Shown here piece by piece: positions 29,839 through 38,460 of a stretch of 39,619 nucleotides of DNA. How positions within the stretch are numbered: position 1 is the stretch's first letter; the number at the start of each line of letters is the position of its first letter. Both the position numbers and the translations under genes were made by a program. The notes below the pieces were generated by a model, which saw nothing but the letters and a program-made list of their open reading frames with translations, made no database searches and was not told where the DNA came from. The DNA comes from an uncultured Bacteroidales bacterium (GTDB taxonomy: Bacteria > Bacteroidota > Bacteroidia > Bacteroidales > Paludibacteraceae), in the NCBI GenBank assembly GCA_902765485.1, contig CACWZZ010000019.1, positions 1 to 39,619 of the forward strand. The letters run 5' to 3'.

Positions 29839-31197
29839 ATGAAAAAGAAAAAACTTTTGTTCTTTGCCCTTATGGCAACATTAGGCATCTTCTTCACCGC
29901 CTGCGAACCCAAGCAGCCCGAAGAACCCGCCATCACCTTGCAGGGCATCAAACTCAACCAAACTTCCGTCACGCTCTACGAGAAAGAGGAGGTCAAACTC
30001 CGTGTCCGCTACACGCCGGAGGAAGCCGCAGCGATAGCTCCTGCTGTCGTCTGGTATAGCGATAAACAGCGTGTCGCTTCCGTTGACGACAACGGTCTCG
30101 TTAAAGCCGACCGCGTCGGTACTGCCGTCATCACCGCCCAATGCGGTCAGTTCGAAGCCAAATGTACCGTCGAGGTCGTCAAACTTGACCTACCTGAGCC
30201 CGAACCCGACCCCGAGATCAATTTCTCCCTTTCTACGGAGCTCATCGAAGCGCCGGCGAAGGGCGGTACGTTTGACATCACCGTGACTACGGACACCACT
30301 TGGAAAGCCGCTTGCGAGAAAAGTTGGGCGCACCTCAGTCAGACGGAGGGAAAGGGCAACGCTACTATTCAAGTAACCGTCGATCCCGCGGAAACGGAGT
30401 CCACGCTGACCCAGAAAATAACCTTCTCTGTCGGCAAGGGTAAATACTTCGTTACCATCCAGCGAAAAGGAAAGATTATGGCTATCACGATAGACCAAAG
30501 CCAAATAGACGTGCCCGTAACAGGCGGTACTTATACCGTCAATGTGACATCCGGAAACGAAGAATGGGATGTGAAAGCAGTTTGTCCTAACTCTCTCAGC
30601 TATGACCATGTAACCGTTTCGAAATCAGGTAATACGGCTACAATTAAAGTGGCTGTAAATAAAGTATTAACAGGACTGTATACCGACAGTTACAATCGTT
30701 TCTCTGATCGCTTAACCTATAGCGTTATCAAAGTTATCTTCACGGATGGCGACCTCTCAACCACGCTTACTCTCCAGCAAGAAAAACCGTATATACAAGT
30801 TGTAGATCATGGTTATGGGGTGTTCTTATATGTGAAAAATGGAAACGAAGCATTAGCATATTATGATGGAAATTATTATAAGTTCTCAACGGAGAAGTTT
30901 ACGATAAAATCAAACATCCCATGGAAATTTGACGGAATTGAATATCTCGACGGAGAACAAATAACATCCGGCAACTATAATGACGGAATGCGAGATTTTA
31001 CTAGTACGTTATCTCCGGACCATGGAAAAGCAGGAGAGACTTCTGCGATAGCAACAATAACCGTTCCAGCTCATCTGCGCTTTTACTATGGTGGATGCAG
31101 ATTTTTGGTTAACGGTACCGGCGAGTGGTCTAATTTGGTTACAGAAGAATATTTTAAAACACGTGTAGCTACAATTGCATTTGATTTTACTTACTGA
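29839..31197 (+). CDS. Lipoprotein with Ig-like (BIG2) and BACON domains
   Basis: A 452-residue surface or periplasmic lipoprotein; the lipobox is FFTAC (Cys21) and the start follows the leader repeats. Residues about 31-113 form a bacterial Ig-like group 2 domain (GIKLNQTSVTLYEKEEVKL, VVWYSDKQRVASVDDNGLVK, GTAVITAQCG). A proline-rich spacer leads to two BACON-type domains, the first with APAKGGTFDITVTTDTTWKA and VTIQRKG, the second with VPVTGGTYTVNVTSGNEEWD. The last 130 residues are another strand-rich domain. BACON domains in Bacteroidota are linked to mucin or glycan binding, so adhesion is plausible. It is the first full gene behind the operator cluster, presumably under control of the TPR-AraC protein. 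Confidence 0.85.
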   Translation: MKKKKLLFFALMATLGIFFTACEPKQPEEPAITLQGIKLNQTSVTLYEKEEVKLRVRYTPEEAAAIAPAVVWYSDKQRVASVDDNGLVKADRVGTAVITAQCGQFEAKCTVEVVKLDLPEPEPDPEINFSLSTELIEAPAKGGTFDITVTTDTTWKAACEKSWAHLSQTEGKGNATIQVTVDPAETESTLTQKITFSVGKGKYFVTIQRKGKIMAITIDQSQIDVPVTGGTYTVNVTSGNEEWDVKAVCPNSLSYDHVTVSKSGNTATIKVAVNKVLTGLYTDSYNRFSDRLTYSVIKVIFTDGDLSTTLTLQQEKPYIQVVDHGYGVFLYVKNGNEALAYYDGNYYKFSTEKFTIKSNIPWKFDGIEYLDGEQITSGNYNDGMRDFTSTLSPDHGKAGETSAIATITVPAHLRFYYGGCRFLVNGTGEWSNLVTEEYFKTRVATIAFDFTY

Positions 31198-31242
31198 TTG
31201 AAAAATCAACCCTTAATAATAACAAACAAAATCCACACAACA

Positions 31243-31764
31243 ATGAAAAAAATCCTTTTTTTAGCAGTGGCAGTTATTGCCCTGATCACAACCGGCTGTG
31301 AGAACCTCCAGCCGACGCAGGTCTCCTCCAAGGACCTCAAGGACAAAGTGACGGTAAGCGGTTACGCACGTTACACAGTCAACAACGGCAAAGGCGAAGC
31401 CCAGAAACCCCAGCTGCTGACCGACCAGGAACTCGTCCTCTACTACGGTATGAAGGACGCCGAAGGCAAGATGGCGTACACCCATTATGCCCTGAAGACC
31501 AACGAAGACGGCTACTTCGCTATCGACCTGCCTCTCCAACCCGGAAAGGTGATCATTGACGAAGTCAAAGTCGTATGTTCTTTCTCGCTCGATCTGGCTA
31601 CTTATGCTTACAACAAGGTCTCCAAGAAATGGGAGATGACCAATGCCGATTTCTTCGGCGAAGTGGCAAAACAGAACCTCGCTGCAGGTAGTTCGTATTA
31701 TTATGCTCTCGAGGTAGCAGCCGTGGCGTACACCTCCAGTCCCGATCTGGAGCAACCGAAGTAA
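31243..31764 (+). CDS. Small lipoprotein of unknown function
   Basis: A 173-residue lipoprotein starting MKKILFLAVAVIALITTGC (lipobox ITTGC). The open frame reaches 31198, but only ATG 31243 gives a normal signal peptide. The mature part (KVTVSGYARYTVNNGKG, ELVLYYGMKDAEGKMAY, GYFAIDLPLQPGKVIIDEVK) has the strand pattern of a carboxypeptidase-regulatory or transthyretin-like fold, where a beta-sandwich carries a turn after DGYF. I do not recognise a named family. Between two other envelope genes in the same orientation, it probably belongs to the same operon. Confidence 0.72.
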   Translation: MKKILFLAVAVIALITTGCENLQPTQVSSKDLKDKVTVSGYARYTVNNGKGEAQKPQLLTDQELVLYYGMKDAEGKMAYTHYALKTNEDGYFAIDLPLQPGKVIIDEVKVVCSFSLDLATYAYNKVSKKWEMTNADFFGEVAKQNLAAGSSYYYALEVAAVAYTSSPDLEQPK

Positions 31765-31766
31765 AC

Positions 31767-31795
31767 TGAAAGTTGAAAATTGAAAATTGAAAGTT
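31767..31795. repeat. GTTGAAAATTGAAAA-type short repeat
   Basis: CTGAAAGTTGAAAATTGAAA followed by ATTGAAAGTT fills the gap up to the next start codon. It is another member of the class of short direct-repeat runs seen throughout the window. Confidence 0.7.
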
Positions 31796-32743
31796 ATGAA
31801 AAAGATTTTAGCAACTCTTCTTGCGGCGATGATAGCCCTCCCGATGCTCTATGCCAAGGACGAGAAAGCGCAACCGCAAGAGTGGAACGAGCCGGGTGTA
31901 GGCTCCTGGGCAATAGGTATCACTTTCAACCCTGTCAGCCTCGCTTCGCGTCTGACCGTTCAGCCGAAAGCCGGTACGGCGGTCAACGGTACTATATCCG
32001 GCAGTATGGCTATCGAGAAACAGCTCTATGCTCTCTCTCAGGACCCGGTACTCGCCATCCGTGCCAAATACCGCATCCAGCAGAACTGGAACCTGCGTAT
32101 GGCATTGGGCTTCAGCGGTTCGCATATCCATTATTCCGAGTACGTACAGGATGATGCGGCAGTGCTGCTGAACCCTGCTTCCGAGAACAAAGTGACGGAC
32201 GCCGTCAAGTCCGACCTCACCTCCGGTAACCTCGTCCTCGGTGCGGAGTTCGTGAAAGGAAAGAAAGTGAAATTCACCATGGGCTTCAGCCTCCTCTACG
32301 CCATCGGCGGCGGCAAGCTGAATTTCGCGTACGGCAATGCCATGACTTATAGCAATCCCATCCCGTCCTCGATGCCGTATTCCGGTTGGATCAACGGTGC
32401 TTCGGCTGCCTTGAACCCCGACCACGGAGCTGCGGCTGCGCAGGGTATAGGCTGGGCGCGACCCCTCAAGACCAATAACTCCGGCGTACACCACGGTATA
32501 GGCGTAGCTATGGATATGGGTATCGAGTGGTTCTTCCAGGACCGCATCTCGCTTGGTGCGGCAGTCACTTTCTCACCGGTTATGTTCACCTTCCGTCCGC
32601 AGACTTATACCGTCATGGAAGGTCTGAGCACCCTTTCCGGCAAGGTGGAGCAGTATAACCTGCTCGTCAGCCCGGGTAGCTGGTCCTGCCTCTACGGTAC
32701 GGAGAACATCGGTTTCCAGTTATCGTTGAACTATTATCTATAA
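31796..32743 (+). CDS. Outer-membrane beta-barrel protein
   Basis: A 315-residue protein with signal peptide MKKILATLLAAMIALPMLYA. ATG 31796 is preferred over an upstream TTG because it gives this signal. Strands with alternating residues (GSWAIGITFNPVSLASRLTV, AIRAKYRIQQNWNLRMALGF, FTMGFSLLYAIGGGKLNFAY, GVAMDMGIEWFFQDRISLGA, and the final GFQLSLNYYL ending in an aromatic-rich strand) indicate a porin-like barrel anchored in the outer membrane. With the two preceding lipoproteins it forms a likely three-protein surface unit under the activator-type promoter. Its cargo is unknown. Confidence 0.8.
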   Translation: MKKILATLLAAMIALPMLYAKDEKAQPQEWNEPGVGSWAIGITFNPVSLASRLTVQPKAGTAVNGTISGSMAIEKQLYALSQDPVLAIRAKYRIQQNWNLRMALGFSGSHIHYSEYVQDDAAVLLNPASENKVTDAVKSDLTSGNLVLGAEFVKGKKVKFTMGFSLLYAIGGGKLNFAYGNAMTYSNPIPSSMPYSGWINGASAALNPDHGAAAAQGIGWARPLKTNNSGVHHGIGVAMDMGIEWFFQDRISLGAAVTFSPVMFTFRPQTYTVMEGLSTLSGKVEQYNLLVSPGSWSCLYGTENIGFQLSLNYYL

Positions 32744-32772
32744 GTTAACTTTTCCCCGTGATCTTTGAATTA

Positions 32773-32955
32773 TAAATCGAAAATTATTTTTATTATTTTT
32801 GTAAGCGTTAGCGCATTTTTGTAAGGCGGTAGTACGGCATTTAGCCGGACGCAGCGGGGCTACGGGGCGGCAGAACGAGGAGCTCGCTCATCGGGCAGAC
32901 GAGCCGGAGCAACGTAAAGGCGCATCAAGCGCCGAACCGCCGCATTTTCGATTTA
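32773..32955. other. Inverted-repeat-bounded GC-rich element, candidate structured RNA or MITE-like element
   Basis: Twelve-bp inverted repeats TAAATCGAAAAT (32773-32784) and ATTTTCGATTTA (32944-32955) bound a region whose core (about 32822-32943) is much more GC rich than its surroundings. Inside, GGCGGT (32825-32830) pairs with ACCGCC (32936-32941). GGCGC-ATCAA-GCGCC (32919-32933) and CGGC-ATTTA-GCCG (32835-32847) form local hairpins, and CTCG/CGAG words can pair between. No open frame of note runs through it. It fills the gap between the barrel gene and the next lipoprotein gene. Confidence 0.55.
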
Positions 32956-32994
32956 CTAAAAATACCAACCGGGAAACAATTAATTAAAACAATT

Positions 32995-34548
32995 ATGAAA
33001 AAGATTTTTTATTTCATGTCCCTGGCAGCAGTAGTCTTTGCCATGGCGTCTTGTAAAGACAAAGAGGAGCCTGTTCCTCAAGGCGAGAAAGTGATCCCGC
33101 AGCAGATCAGGCTGGCGGACGCTTTCCAGGAGTATTTCATGAGCGAAGGAGAGACGGCTGTCATCCAGTACACCGTCACGCCCTCCAACGTCAATGTCAC
33201 CTACACGCTCGCGTGGGCCTCTTCCGACGAGAAGGTGGTTAAGGTGGACAGCAAAGGTAGGGTTACCGCTCTGGCAGAAGGTTCCGCTACGGTCACTGTC
33301 TCTATTAACGAGTATCCGGAGGTAAAGCCGGCGGTGGCTTCCATCACTATTCTGGCGCCCGCGAAAGTAGGAGATTATATCTACAATGACGGCTCCTGGG
33401 GCGAGAATCCCAATCCTGATGGCAAGAAAGTGATTGCGGTCGTTTACTGGCTCGGCAACGCTTCTCTCTTCGACCCGATCCTCGAGGTGGATTATCCGAA
33501 CTGCACTCACGGTCTGGCAATGTCTATCAAGCAAGGAAAGGCAGGCGAATGGATGAAGGATTTCCATTCTTATTTCCTTGGTACGGATATCGAATACACT
33601 TCATTGGAAGAAGTCTTTATGAATATGGGTAACGGACCTCTCTGTGACAACTCCGGTTCGCTGACTGAGTGGGGTATTGAGCATTCTTCTTATGCGGAGC
33701 TCATCCGTCCGTATTTTGAGAACAAAGATTTATGGGCTGGTGATGGCTTCTGCGGATTGGGTGGCTACACCTATACTTCCGTGCTGGAGCAATATACGCG
33801 CGAGTATCCGAATGCAGATCAATACCCCTTCGAGTTCTATATCAACGCCATGAATCTCGTAAAAGACATTGAGGCGCCGCTGACTACTTCGCGCTGGTAT
33901 GTGCCCTCTATCTTTGAGGCGGCACTGATGGTCAATACCGCGCTTACCAAACCGAGCGATTTCAATAACTCCCAAGTGGATGACGATATGAATCCGCTCA
34001 TCAACCACAACAATGACAATTTGGCGGTTATGAACACTGCGCTTCAGAAAGTGCAGGGTGCCGATCTCCTGCCTACGACGGATGAGTATGCTATCGCTTC
34101 TGCTACAGATGCATATTGTCCGTTCAAAGAGATATGCAGTTCTATGAGCTGCGGCGATTTCTTCGAGTGCTGCTATGTATGCAATACAGGCGAAGGACGC
34201 CCGGCCGACGAAGCGGCGGAGATTGAAGCAAGATGGGATAGCTGGCTCAAAGACAATGCCGGTGACAAGTATCAGGAGTACAAGAACTACGCCGAGACTA
34301 TTAATGAGCGCTATGAAGTATTCCTGGCAATCAGAGGATATGATAATGTCACTCCCGAGCAGATAAGAGGTGACCGTGTAGGTGTTGGGCTTTCCATACT
34401 GGTTGCTTCGATATATGCCAATGTGGGTGTAGCAGATGGAAAGATGCATGCCCGCATGACTAAAATTGATGGCTATTGGCCATACGTATCCGGCCAGAAA
34501 GGAGAAGACAACGAAGGCGACGTAGTCCGCGCTATCATCGCATTCTAA
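32995..34548 (+). CDS. Lipoprotein with Ig-like (BIG2) domain and a large unknown C-terminal domain
   Basis: A 517-residue lipoprotein with lipobox MASC (Cys20). Residues about 33-122 form a BIG2-type domain (YTLAWASSDEKVVKVDSKGR, SATVTVSI). From about residue 125 it reads KVGDYIYNDGSWGENPNPDG and VIAVVYWLGN, the opening seen in many Bacteroidota surface proteins. A ~390-residue domain follows that I do not recognise, with clusters CSSMSCGDFFECCYVC near residues 380-396 that could bind metal or form disulfides. The promoter is uncertain; TATTTTTG at 32794 lies 26 bp after a TTTG, too far for the normal spacing. It may also be read through the element before it. Confidence 0.75.
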   Translation: MKKIFYFMSLAAVVFAMASCKDKEEPVPQGEKVIPQQIRLADAFQEYFMSEGETAVIQYTVTPSNVNVTYTLAWASSDEKVVKVDSKGRVTALAEGSATVTVSINEYPEVKPAVASITILAPAKVGDYIYNDGSWGENPNPDGKKVIAVVYWLGNASLFDPILEVDYPNCTHGLAMSIKQGKAGEWMKDFHSYFLGTDIEYTSLEEVFMNMGNGPLCDNSGSLTEWGIEHSSYAELIRPYFENKDLWAGDGFCGLGGYTYTSVLEQYTREYPNADQYPFEFYINAMNLVKDIEAPLTTSRWYVPSIFEAALMVNTALTKPSDFNNSQVDDDMNPLINHNNDNLAVMNTALQKVQGADLLPTTDEYAIASATDAYCPFKEICSSMSCGDFFECCYVCNTGEGRPADEAAEIEARWDSWLKDNAGDKYQEYKNYAETINERYEVFLAIRGYDNVTPEQIRGDRVGVGLSILVASIYANVGVADGKMHARMTKIDGYWPYVSGQKGEDNEGDVVRAIIAF

Positions 34549-34577
34549 AATAACAAATCACAAATAACAAAAAACAA

Positions 34578-35012
34578 ATGAAAAAAATCTTTACAAAACT
34601 GCTTGTGCTGCTGGTGGTAGTGGCAAGCGGAATGGTTCTCACCGGATGTGAGAAAAACAATCAGAAAAACCTGATTGGCAGATGGAAACTCGTTTCGCAC
34701 GATGTCGAGTACAAAAATGGCGGCGACGTGGAAAAAAACACAGTGCCGCTTCAATATAGCCTGATCTGGGAGTTTACGGCTGACGGTACTGTTATACAGA
34801 CCATGGAAGAAGAGGGTGAAATTGATACAGCTACAGCCTCCTATACATTCGGAAACAATATAATTACTACGAATGATGATGGTGATGTCATGCAGATGGT
34901 TGTCAAAGAACTAACCTCCAAGAAGTTAGTCATTGAAAAAAGTGAATCAGAAATAGAAGATGGAATACGGTACACCATTACCACTACTCTTACATTCGAG
35001 AAGATGAACTAA
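34578..35012 (+). CDS. Lipocalin-like small lipoprotein
   Basis: A 144-residue lipoprotein (lipobox VLTGC, Cys24). The mature part starts NLIGRWKLVSHDVEYKNGG, then LIWEFTADGTVIQTM, TASYTFGNNIITTNDDGD and KLVIEKSES, which is the strand order and GxW entry of the lipocalin-like domain proteins common in Bacteroidota. Ligand unknown. It lies 29 bp after the previous gene with no promoter between, so cotranscription is likely. Two short hairpins follow its stop codon. Confidence 0.82.
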   Translation: MKKIFTKLLVLLVVVASGMVLTGCEKNNQKNLIGRWKLVSHDVEYKNGGDVEKNTVPLQYSLIWEFTADGTVIQTMEEEGEIDTATASYTFGNNIITTNDDGDVMQMVVKELTSKKLVIEKSESEIEDGIRYTITTTLTFEKMN

Positions 35013-35013
35013 T

Positions 35014-35056
35014 ATCCGTTCGCGGATTTCAGCTCGGCGGGATTGGTTTCCCGCCG
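35014..35056 (+). other. Two consecutive hairpins after the lipocalin-like gene
   Basis: ATCCG-TTCG-CGGAT (35014-35027) and CGGCGGGA (35035-35042) paired with TCCCGCCG (35049-35056). No T tract follows, so they are not a classic terminator but could protect the 3' end or separate two transcripts. A TGAATGCTGA-type short repeat (35066-35098) follows. Confidence 0.55.
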
Positions 35057-35126
35057 GGTTACAAAAGCTGAATGCTGATAACTGAATGCTGACGGCAAAA
35101 TGTGACCTATATAAATAATAATGAGT

Positions 35127-36473
35127 ATGAAAAAAATCTTTACCCTTTTCGTAGTTGCCGTAGCGGCAGTAACGATGTCCGCCAAAACCGCCGAAAGCGG
35201 CTCATGCGGCGCCAATCTGACATGGAACTTTGATTCCGGCACTCTCACAATCTCCGGTACGGGACCCATGACCGACTATTCGACGGACAATCTCGCTCCA
35301 TGGTTTGATCTGAAAGACAATATCACTGTCCTGCACATCAATCCCGGTCTCACCACCATCGGTGATTATGCCTTCTATGGATTAACCAAAGTGGCAAACG
35401 ATGTACATATTCCTGCCGGTGTGACTTATATCGGCAAATATGCATTCGATGTGTGTGTGTCTATCCCCTCTGTGTTTATTCCCGTCGTGGATAGTATCGG
35501 CGCCTATGCGTTCGGATTATGCGCCGCTTTGAATAGCGTGTTTATTCCTTATGGTGTGAATAGGGTCGGAGAAAGTGCTTTCGCTTTCTGCACCGGCTTG
35601 AAAGAAGTGGCTCTGTCTTCTACAACCGGAATTGGACAATACGCCTTCCGCAGTTGCACGGCTTTGGAAAGGGTAGCGGATTATTCATTATACCCGCAGA
35701 GCAATAGAGACAATATCTTCGAAGATGTTAATGTAGGTCAGTGTGAGCTCTTTGTGCCGGTTGACGAACATGCACAAACATGGTATAACAAAGGGATATG
35801 GGACGGATTCAGGCAACGAATAATATCATCCATTGAAGACATGGGCAATGGCTTCTATCACTTCTATGATTTTGAAGAAGGCAGCATGCGTGTGGCCGGG
35901 GAAGGCATGTTACCCGATAATGTTTATGAATCGATGCTGCATCCTTCCGTAACTGATCCGAGGTTCCAGGTCGTCAGTCTTTCTCTGCCGGAAGGTCTGA
36001 CCGGTATCGGCAAATATTATTTCGGAAACTACTGGTATCTGGACTCCCTGACGATTCCTGAAGGAGTGTCAGTACTCAAAACAAGTGCTTTCCAGAACTG
36101 CTATTCGCTGCGCACCGTGACGATACCAAGTAGCACTGTATTAATCGAAGATTATGTTTTCGCTGACTGCTATCCGCTGAAAACGGTTTATAACTATGCT
36201 ACTGCTCCGCAATCCATTAACGCGGGTGTATTTGATCGCGTAAATATATCCAAGTGCACGCTCTATGTGCCGAAAGGATACAAATCCGCGTACGAAGCCG
36301 CGCCTGTATGGCAAGACTTTATCATCAAGGAGATGGAGTATCCGGAAGCCATCGAACAGCCTACCTCCGACTCCTCCCTGAAGGGAAGAGCCAATAAGGT
36401 GCTGCGCGACGGACAGTTGTTTATCCTCCGCAACGGCAAGACCTATACCACTTCCGGCGCCGAGGTAAAGTAA
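35127..36473 (+). CDS. BspA-like leucine-rich repeat surface protein
   Basis: About 448 residues with signal peptide MKKIFTLFVVAVAAVTMSA; ATG 35127 is chosen over 35121 because paralogues begin MKKIF. After a TWNFDSGTLTISGTG segment the protein carries LRR_5/BspA-type repeats: IGDYAFYGL, IGKYAFDVCVSIPSVFIP, IGAYAFGLCAALNSVFIPYG, VGESAFAFCTGLKEVAL and IGQYAFRSC. A second block lies near residues 290-350 (LTIPEGVSVLKTSAFQNCYS). Such proteins often bind host or bacterial surfaces. A degenerate copy of the palindromic element (36361-36390, read TSDSSLKGRA) precedes the last 26 residues, KVLRDGQLFILRNGKTY to GAEVK. That tail is shared with the next protein and may be a sorting or anchoring signal. 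Confidence 0.85.
   Translation: MKKIFTLFVVAVAAVTMSAKTAESGSCGANLTWNFDSGTLTISGTGPMTDYSTDNLAPWFDLKDNITVLHINPGLTTIGDYAFYGLTKVANDVHIPAGVTYIGKYAFDVCVSIPSVFIPVVDSIGAYAFGLCAALNSVFIPYGVNRVGESAFAFCTGLKEVALSSTTGIGQYAFRSCTALERVADYSLYPQSNRDNIFEDVNVGQCELFVPVDEHAQTWYNKGIWDGFRQRIISSIEDMGNGFYHFYDFEEGSMRVAGEGMLPDNVYESMLHPSVTDPRFQVVSLSLPEGLTGIGKYYFGNYWYLDSLTIPEGVSVLKTSAFQNCYSLRTVTIPSSTVLIEDYVFADCYPLKTVYNYATAPQSINAGVFDRVNISKCTLYVPKGYKSAYEAAPVWQDFIIKEMEYPEAIEQPTSDSSLKGRANKVLRDGQLFILRNGKTYTTSGAEVK
36361..36390. repeat. Degenerate palindromic element in the BspA-like gene, in frame
   Basis: CTACCTCCGACTCCTCCCTG followed by AAGGGAAGAG. It matches the CTCCGACTCCCC ... AAGGGGGAGA layout with several changes and is read TSDSSLKGRA, close to PSDSPIKGER in msrC. 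Confidence 0.6.
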
Positions 36474-36522
36474 GCCAACATTTTGGGCCATTTGGGACGA
36501 CTAACAACTAAATAATAATTTT

Positions 36523-38460
36523 ATGAAAAAGATATTTACTCTATTGGCATTAAGCCTTGTTACCCTGTTTGCGCTGAATGTGCAGGCGCAGGAGATCTAC
36601 GCCGTGCGAAGTAGCGACGGCAACACGGTAACCCTCTATTACGACAACCAGCGAACATCGCGCGGAGGAGTAACTAACTGGAGTATCTATAACGATAACC
36701 CATATGCCGGCGATGGAATCGACCACACGCAAAACCATGTTACCAAGATTGTCTTTGACTCGTCCATGAAGAGCGCAAGACCGACATCAACGTATAGATG
36801 GTTCCAATGGTTCACAGGCGTAACGCAGTATGAGCATCTGGACTACCTCAATACGTCTCAAGTCACCAATATGTCATCCATGTTTAGCCACTGTTCCGGG
36901 CTTGTTTCGTTGGATGTAAGTACGTTTAACACGTCCAATGTAACCGATATTTCAGCCATGTTTAGCGCCTGTTCCGGGCTTGTTTCGTTGGATGTAAGTA
37001 CGTTTAACACGTCCAATGTAACCGATATGTCATCCATGTTTAGCGACTGTTCCGGGCTTGGTTCGTTGGATGTAAGTACGTTGAACACGTCCAATGTAAC
37101 CGATATGTCATACATGTTTAGCCACTGTTCCGGGCTTGTTTCGCTGGATGTAAGTTCGTTTAACACGTCCAATGTAACGAATATGAAAATGATGTTTGAA
37201 CATTGCGCGAAACTAAATCAGTTGGATGTAAGCCGTTTCAACACCTCTAAAGTCGAATGGTTTGAATATATGTTTCGCGACTGCGTCACATTGGCTTCAC
37301 TGGATGTAAACAATTTCAATTTAACTAAAGCCAAAAACATCACGTCGCTATTCCAAGGCTGTATCGCTTTACAAACCATTTACTGCGAAAACGATTGGAG
37401 CGTCCAGGCGCCAACATCTTGCACTTCGTATGTTATATTCTCTTCCTGTTCGAATCTGGTTGGCGGCAATGGAACTATATATGACAGCAATCATAGGGGT
37501 ATAGAGTATGCCCGACCAGACTTGCCCAATCAACCCGGCTATTTCACTTCGAAGTCACCTGTCATAGCTGATGCGGTATCATTGAGAGGCGTCTTCTCCG
37601 TGTCAGCGGACAAAAAAGTGAATTTCTCGCAGGGCAACTTGCAATACATCGCGGCTACCGGCACGTGGGCGTTTGCCGGCAACCAGTACGACATCGTGGG
37701 TAATGATAACTCCGGTATATCTAGTTTCAATACAGGCTGGATAGATCTGTTCGGTTGGGGAACTTCCGGCTACCACAGCAAAGATCCCTGGATGACCTCT
37801 TACAACGACGAGGACTATACCAATGGCAACACGAACGATATCTACGGCACGGATTACGACTGGGGTCACTATAACTCCGTTGCCAACGGCGGCGCCGAAG
37901 CCGGGGTGTGGTACACCATGCCGCAGGAGGAGTGGAACTACCTGCTACGTACGCGCCCGAACGCAAGCCAATTGCAAGGAATAGCCACTGTGAACAATAA
38001 TAAGGCATATATCCTTCTGCCGGATAACTGGGAGCAACCCTCTTCCGTGAGCTTCACGGCTCTGGCTGCGTCTTTCTCCACCAACACATACACCGCTGAC
38101 CAATGGAAAATAATGGAGAATGCCGGTGCGGTCTGCCTGCCTGCAGGCGGCTACCGGAACGGGAAAAAAGTTTCGGGATTGGATAGTTTCGGGCGTTATT
38201 GGACCTCTTCCTCCGACTCGTATGACAAAGCGCAGGCATATGAAGCCATCTTTGGCGAAGGCTCCTATATGACGATGAAAGTGGAGCGGTTCAACAAGAG
38301 TTACGGCTTGAGCGTGAGATTGGTGAAAGTGGCGGATACGACACCCATCGAGAATGTACAAAGTGAGAATGTACAAAGTACCAAAATTCTGCGCAACGGC
38401 ATGCTCCTCATTGACTGCGACGGCAGGACCTACAACGCACAAGGCGCGGAAGTGAAATAA
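36523..38460 (+). CDS. DUF285 (BspA-like) repeat surface protein
   Basis: A 645-residue secreted protein with signal peptide ending NVQA. Residues about 100-280 are DUF285 repeats of 26 residues, each LxSLDVSTFNTSNVTDMSxM followed by FSxCSG. Four DNA units of exactly 78 bp (starts 36901, 36979, 37057, 37135) are nearly identical, showing recent expansion; flanking units are more diverged. The second half (VNFSQGNLQYIAATGTWAFA, GWIDLFGWGTSGY, GGYRNGKKVSG, GRYWTSS, SVRLVK) resembles the domain found after such repeats in Bacteroidota and in FISUMP-type proteins. The end, KILRNGMLLIDCDGRTY to GAEVK, matches the tail of the preceding gene product. A GTACAAAGT-type repeat lies just before that tail. 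Confidence 0.85.
   Translation: MKKIFTLLALSLVTLFALNVQAQEIYAVRSSDGNTVTLYYDNQRTSRGGVTNWSIYNDNPYAGDGIDHTQNHVTKIVFDSSMKSARPTSTYRWFQWFTGVTQYEHLDYLNTSQVTNMSSMFSHCSGLVSLDVSTFNTSNVTDISAMFSACSGLVSLDVSTFNTSNVTDMSSMFSDCSGLGSLDVSTLNTSNVTDMSYMFSHCSGLVSLDVSSFNTSNVTNMKMMFEHCAKLNQLDVSRFNTSKVEWFEYMFRDCVTLASLDVNNFNLTKAKNITSLFQGCIALQTIYCENDWSVQAPTSCTSYVIFSSCSNLVGGNGTIYDSNHRGIEYARPDLPNQPGYFTSKSPVIADAVSLRGVFSVSADKKVNFSQGNLQYIAATGTWAFAGNQYDIVGNDNSGISSFNTGWIDLFGWGTSGYHSKDPWMTSYNDEDYTNGNTNDIYGTDYDWGHYNSVANGGAEAGVWYTMPQEEWNYLLRTRPNASQLQGIATVNNNKAYILLPDNWEQPSSVSFTALAASFSTNTYTADQWKIMENAGAVCLPAGGYRNGKKVSGLDSFGRYWTSSSDSYDKAQAYEAIFGEGSYMTMKVERFNKSYGLSVRLVKVADTTPIENVQSENVQSTKILRNGMLLIDCDGRTYNAQGAEVK
36823..37212 (+). repeat. 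78-bp tandem coding repeats (DUF285)
   Basis: Five consecutive 78-bp units. The four from 36901 on differ from each other at only a few bases; the first (36823-36900) is more diverged. All keep the frame. Confidence 0.85.
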
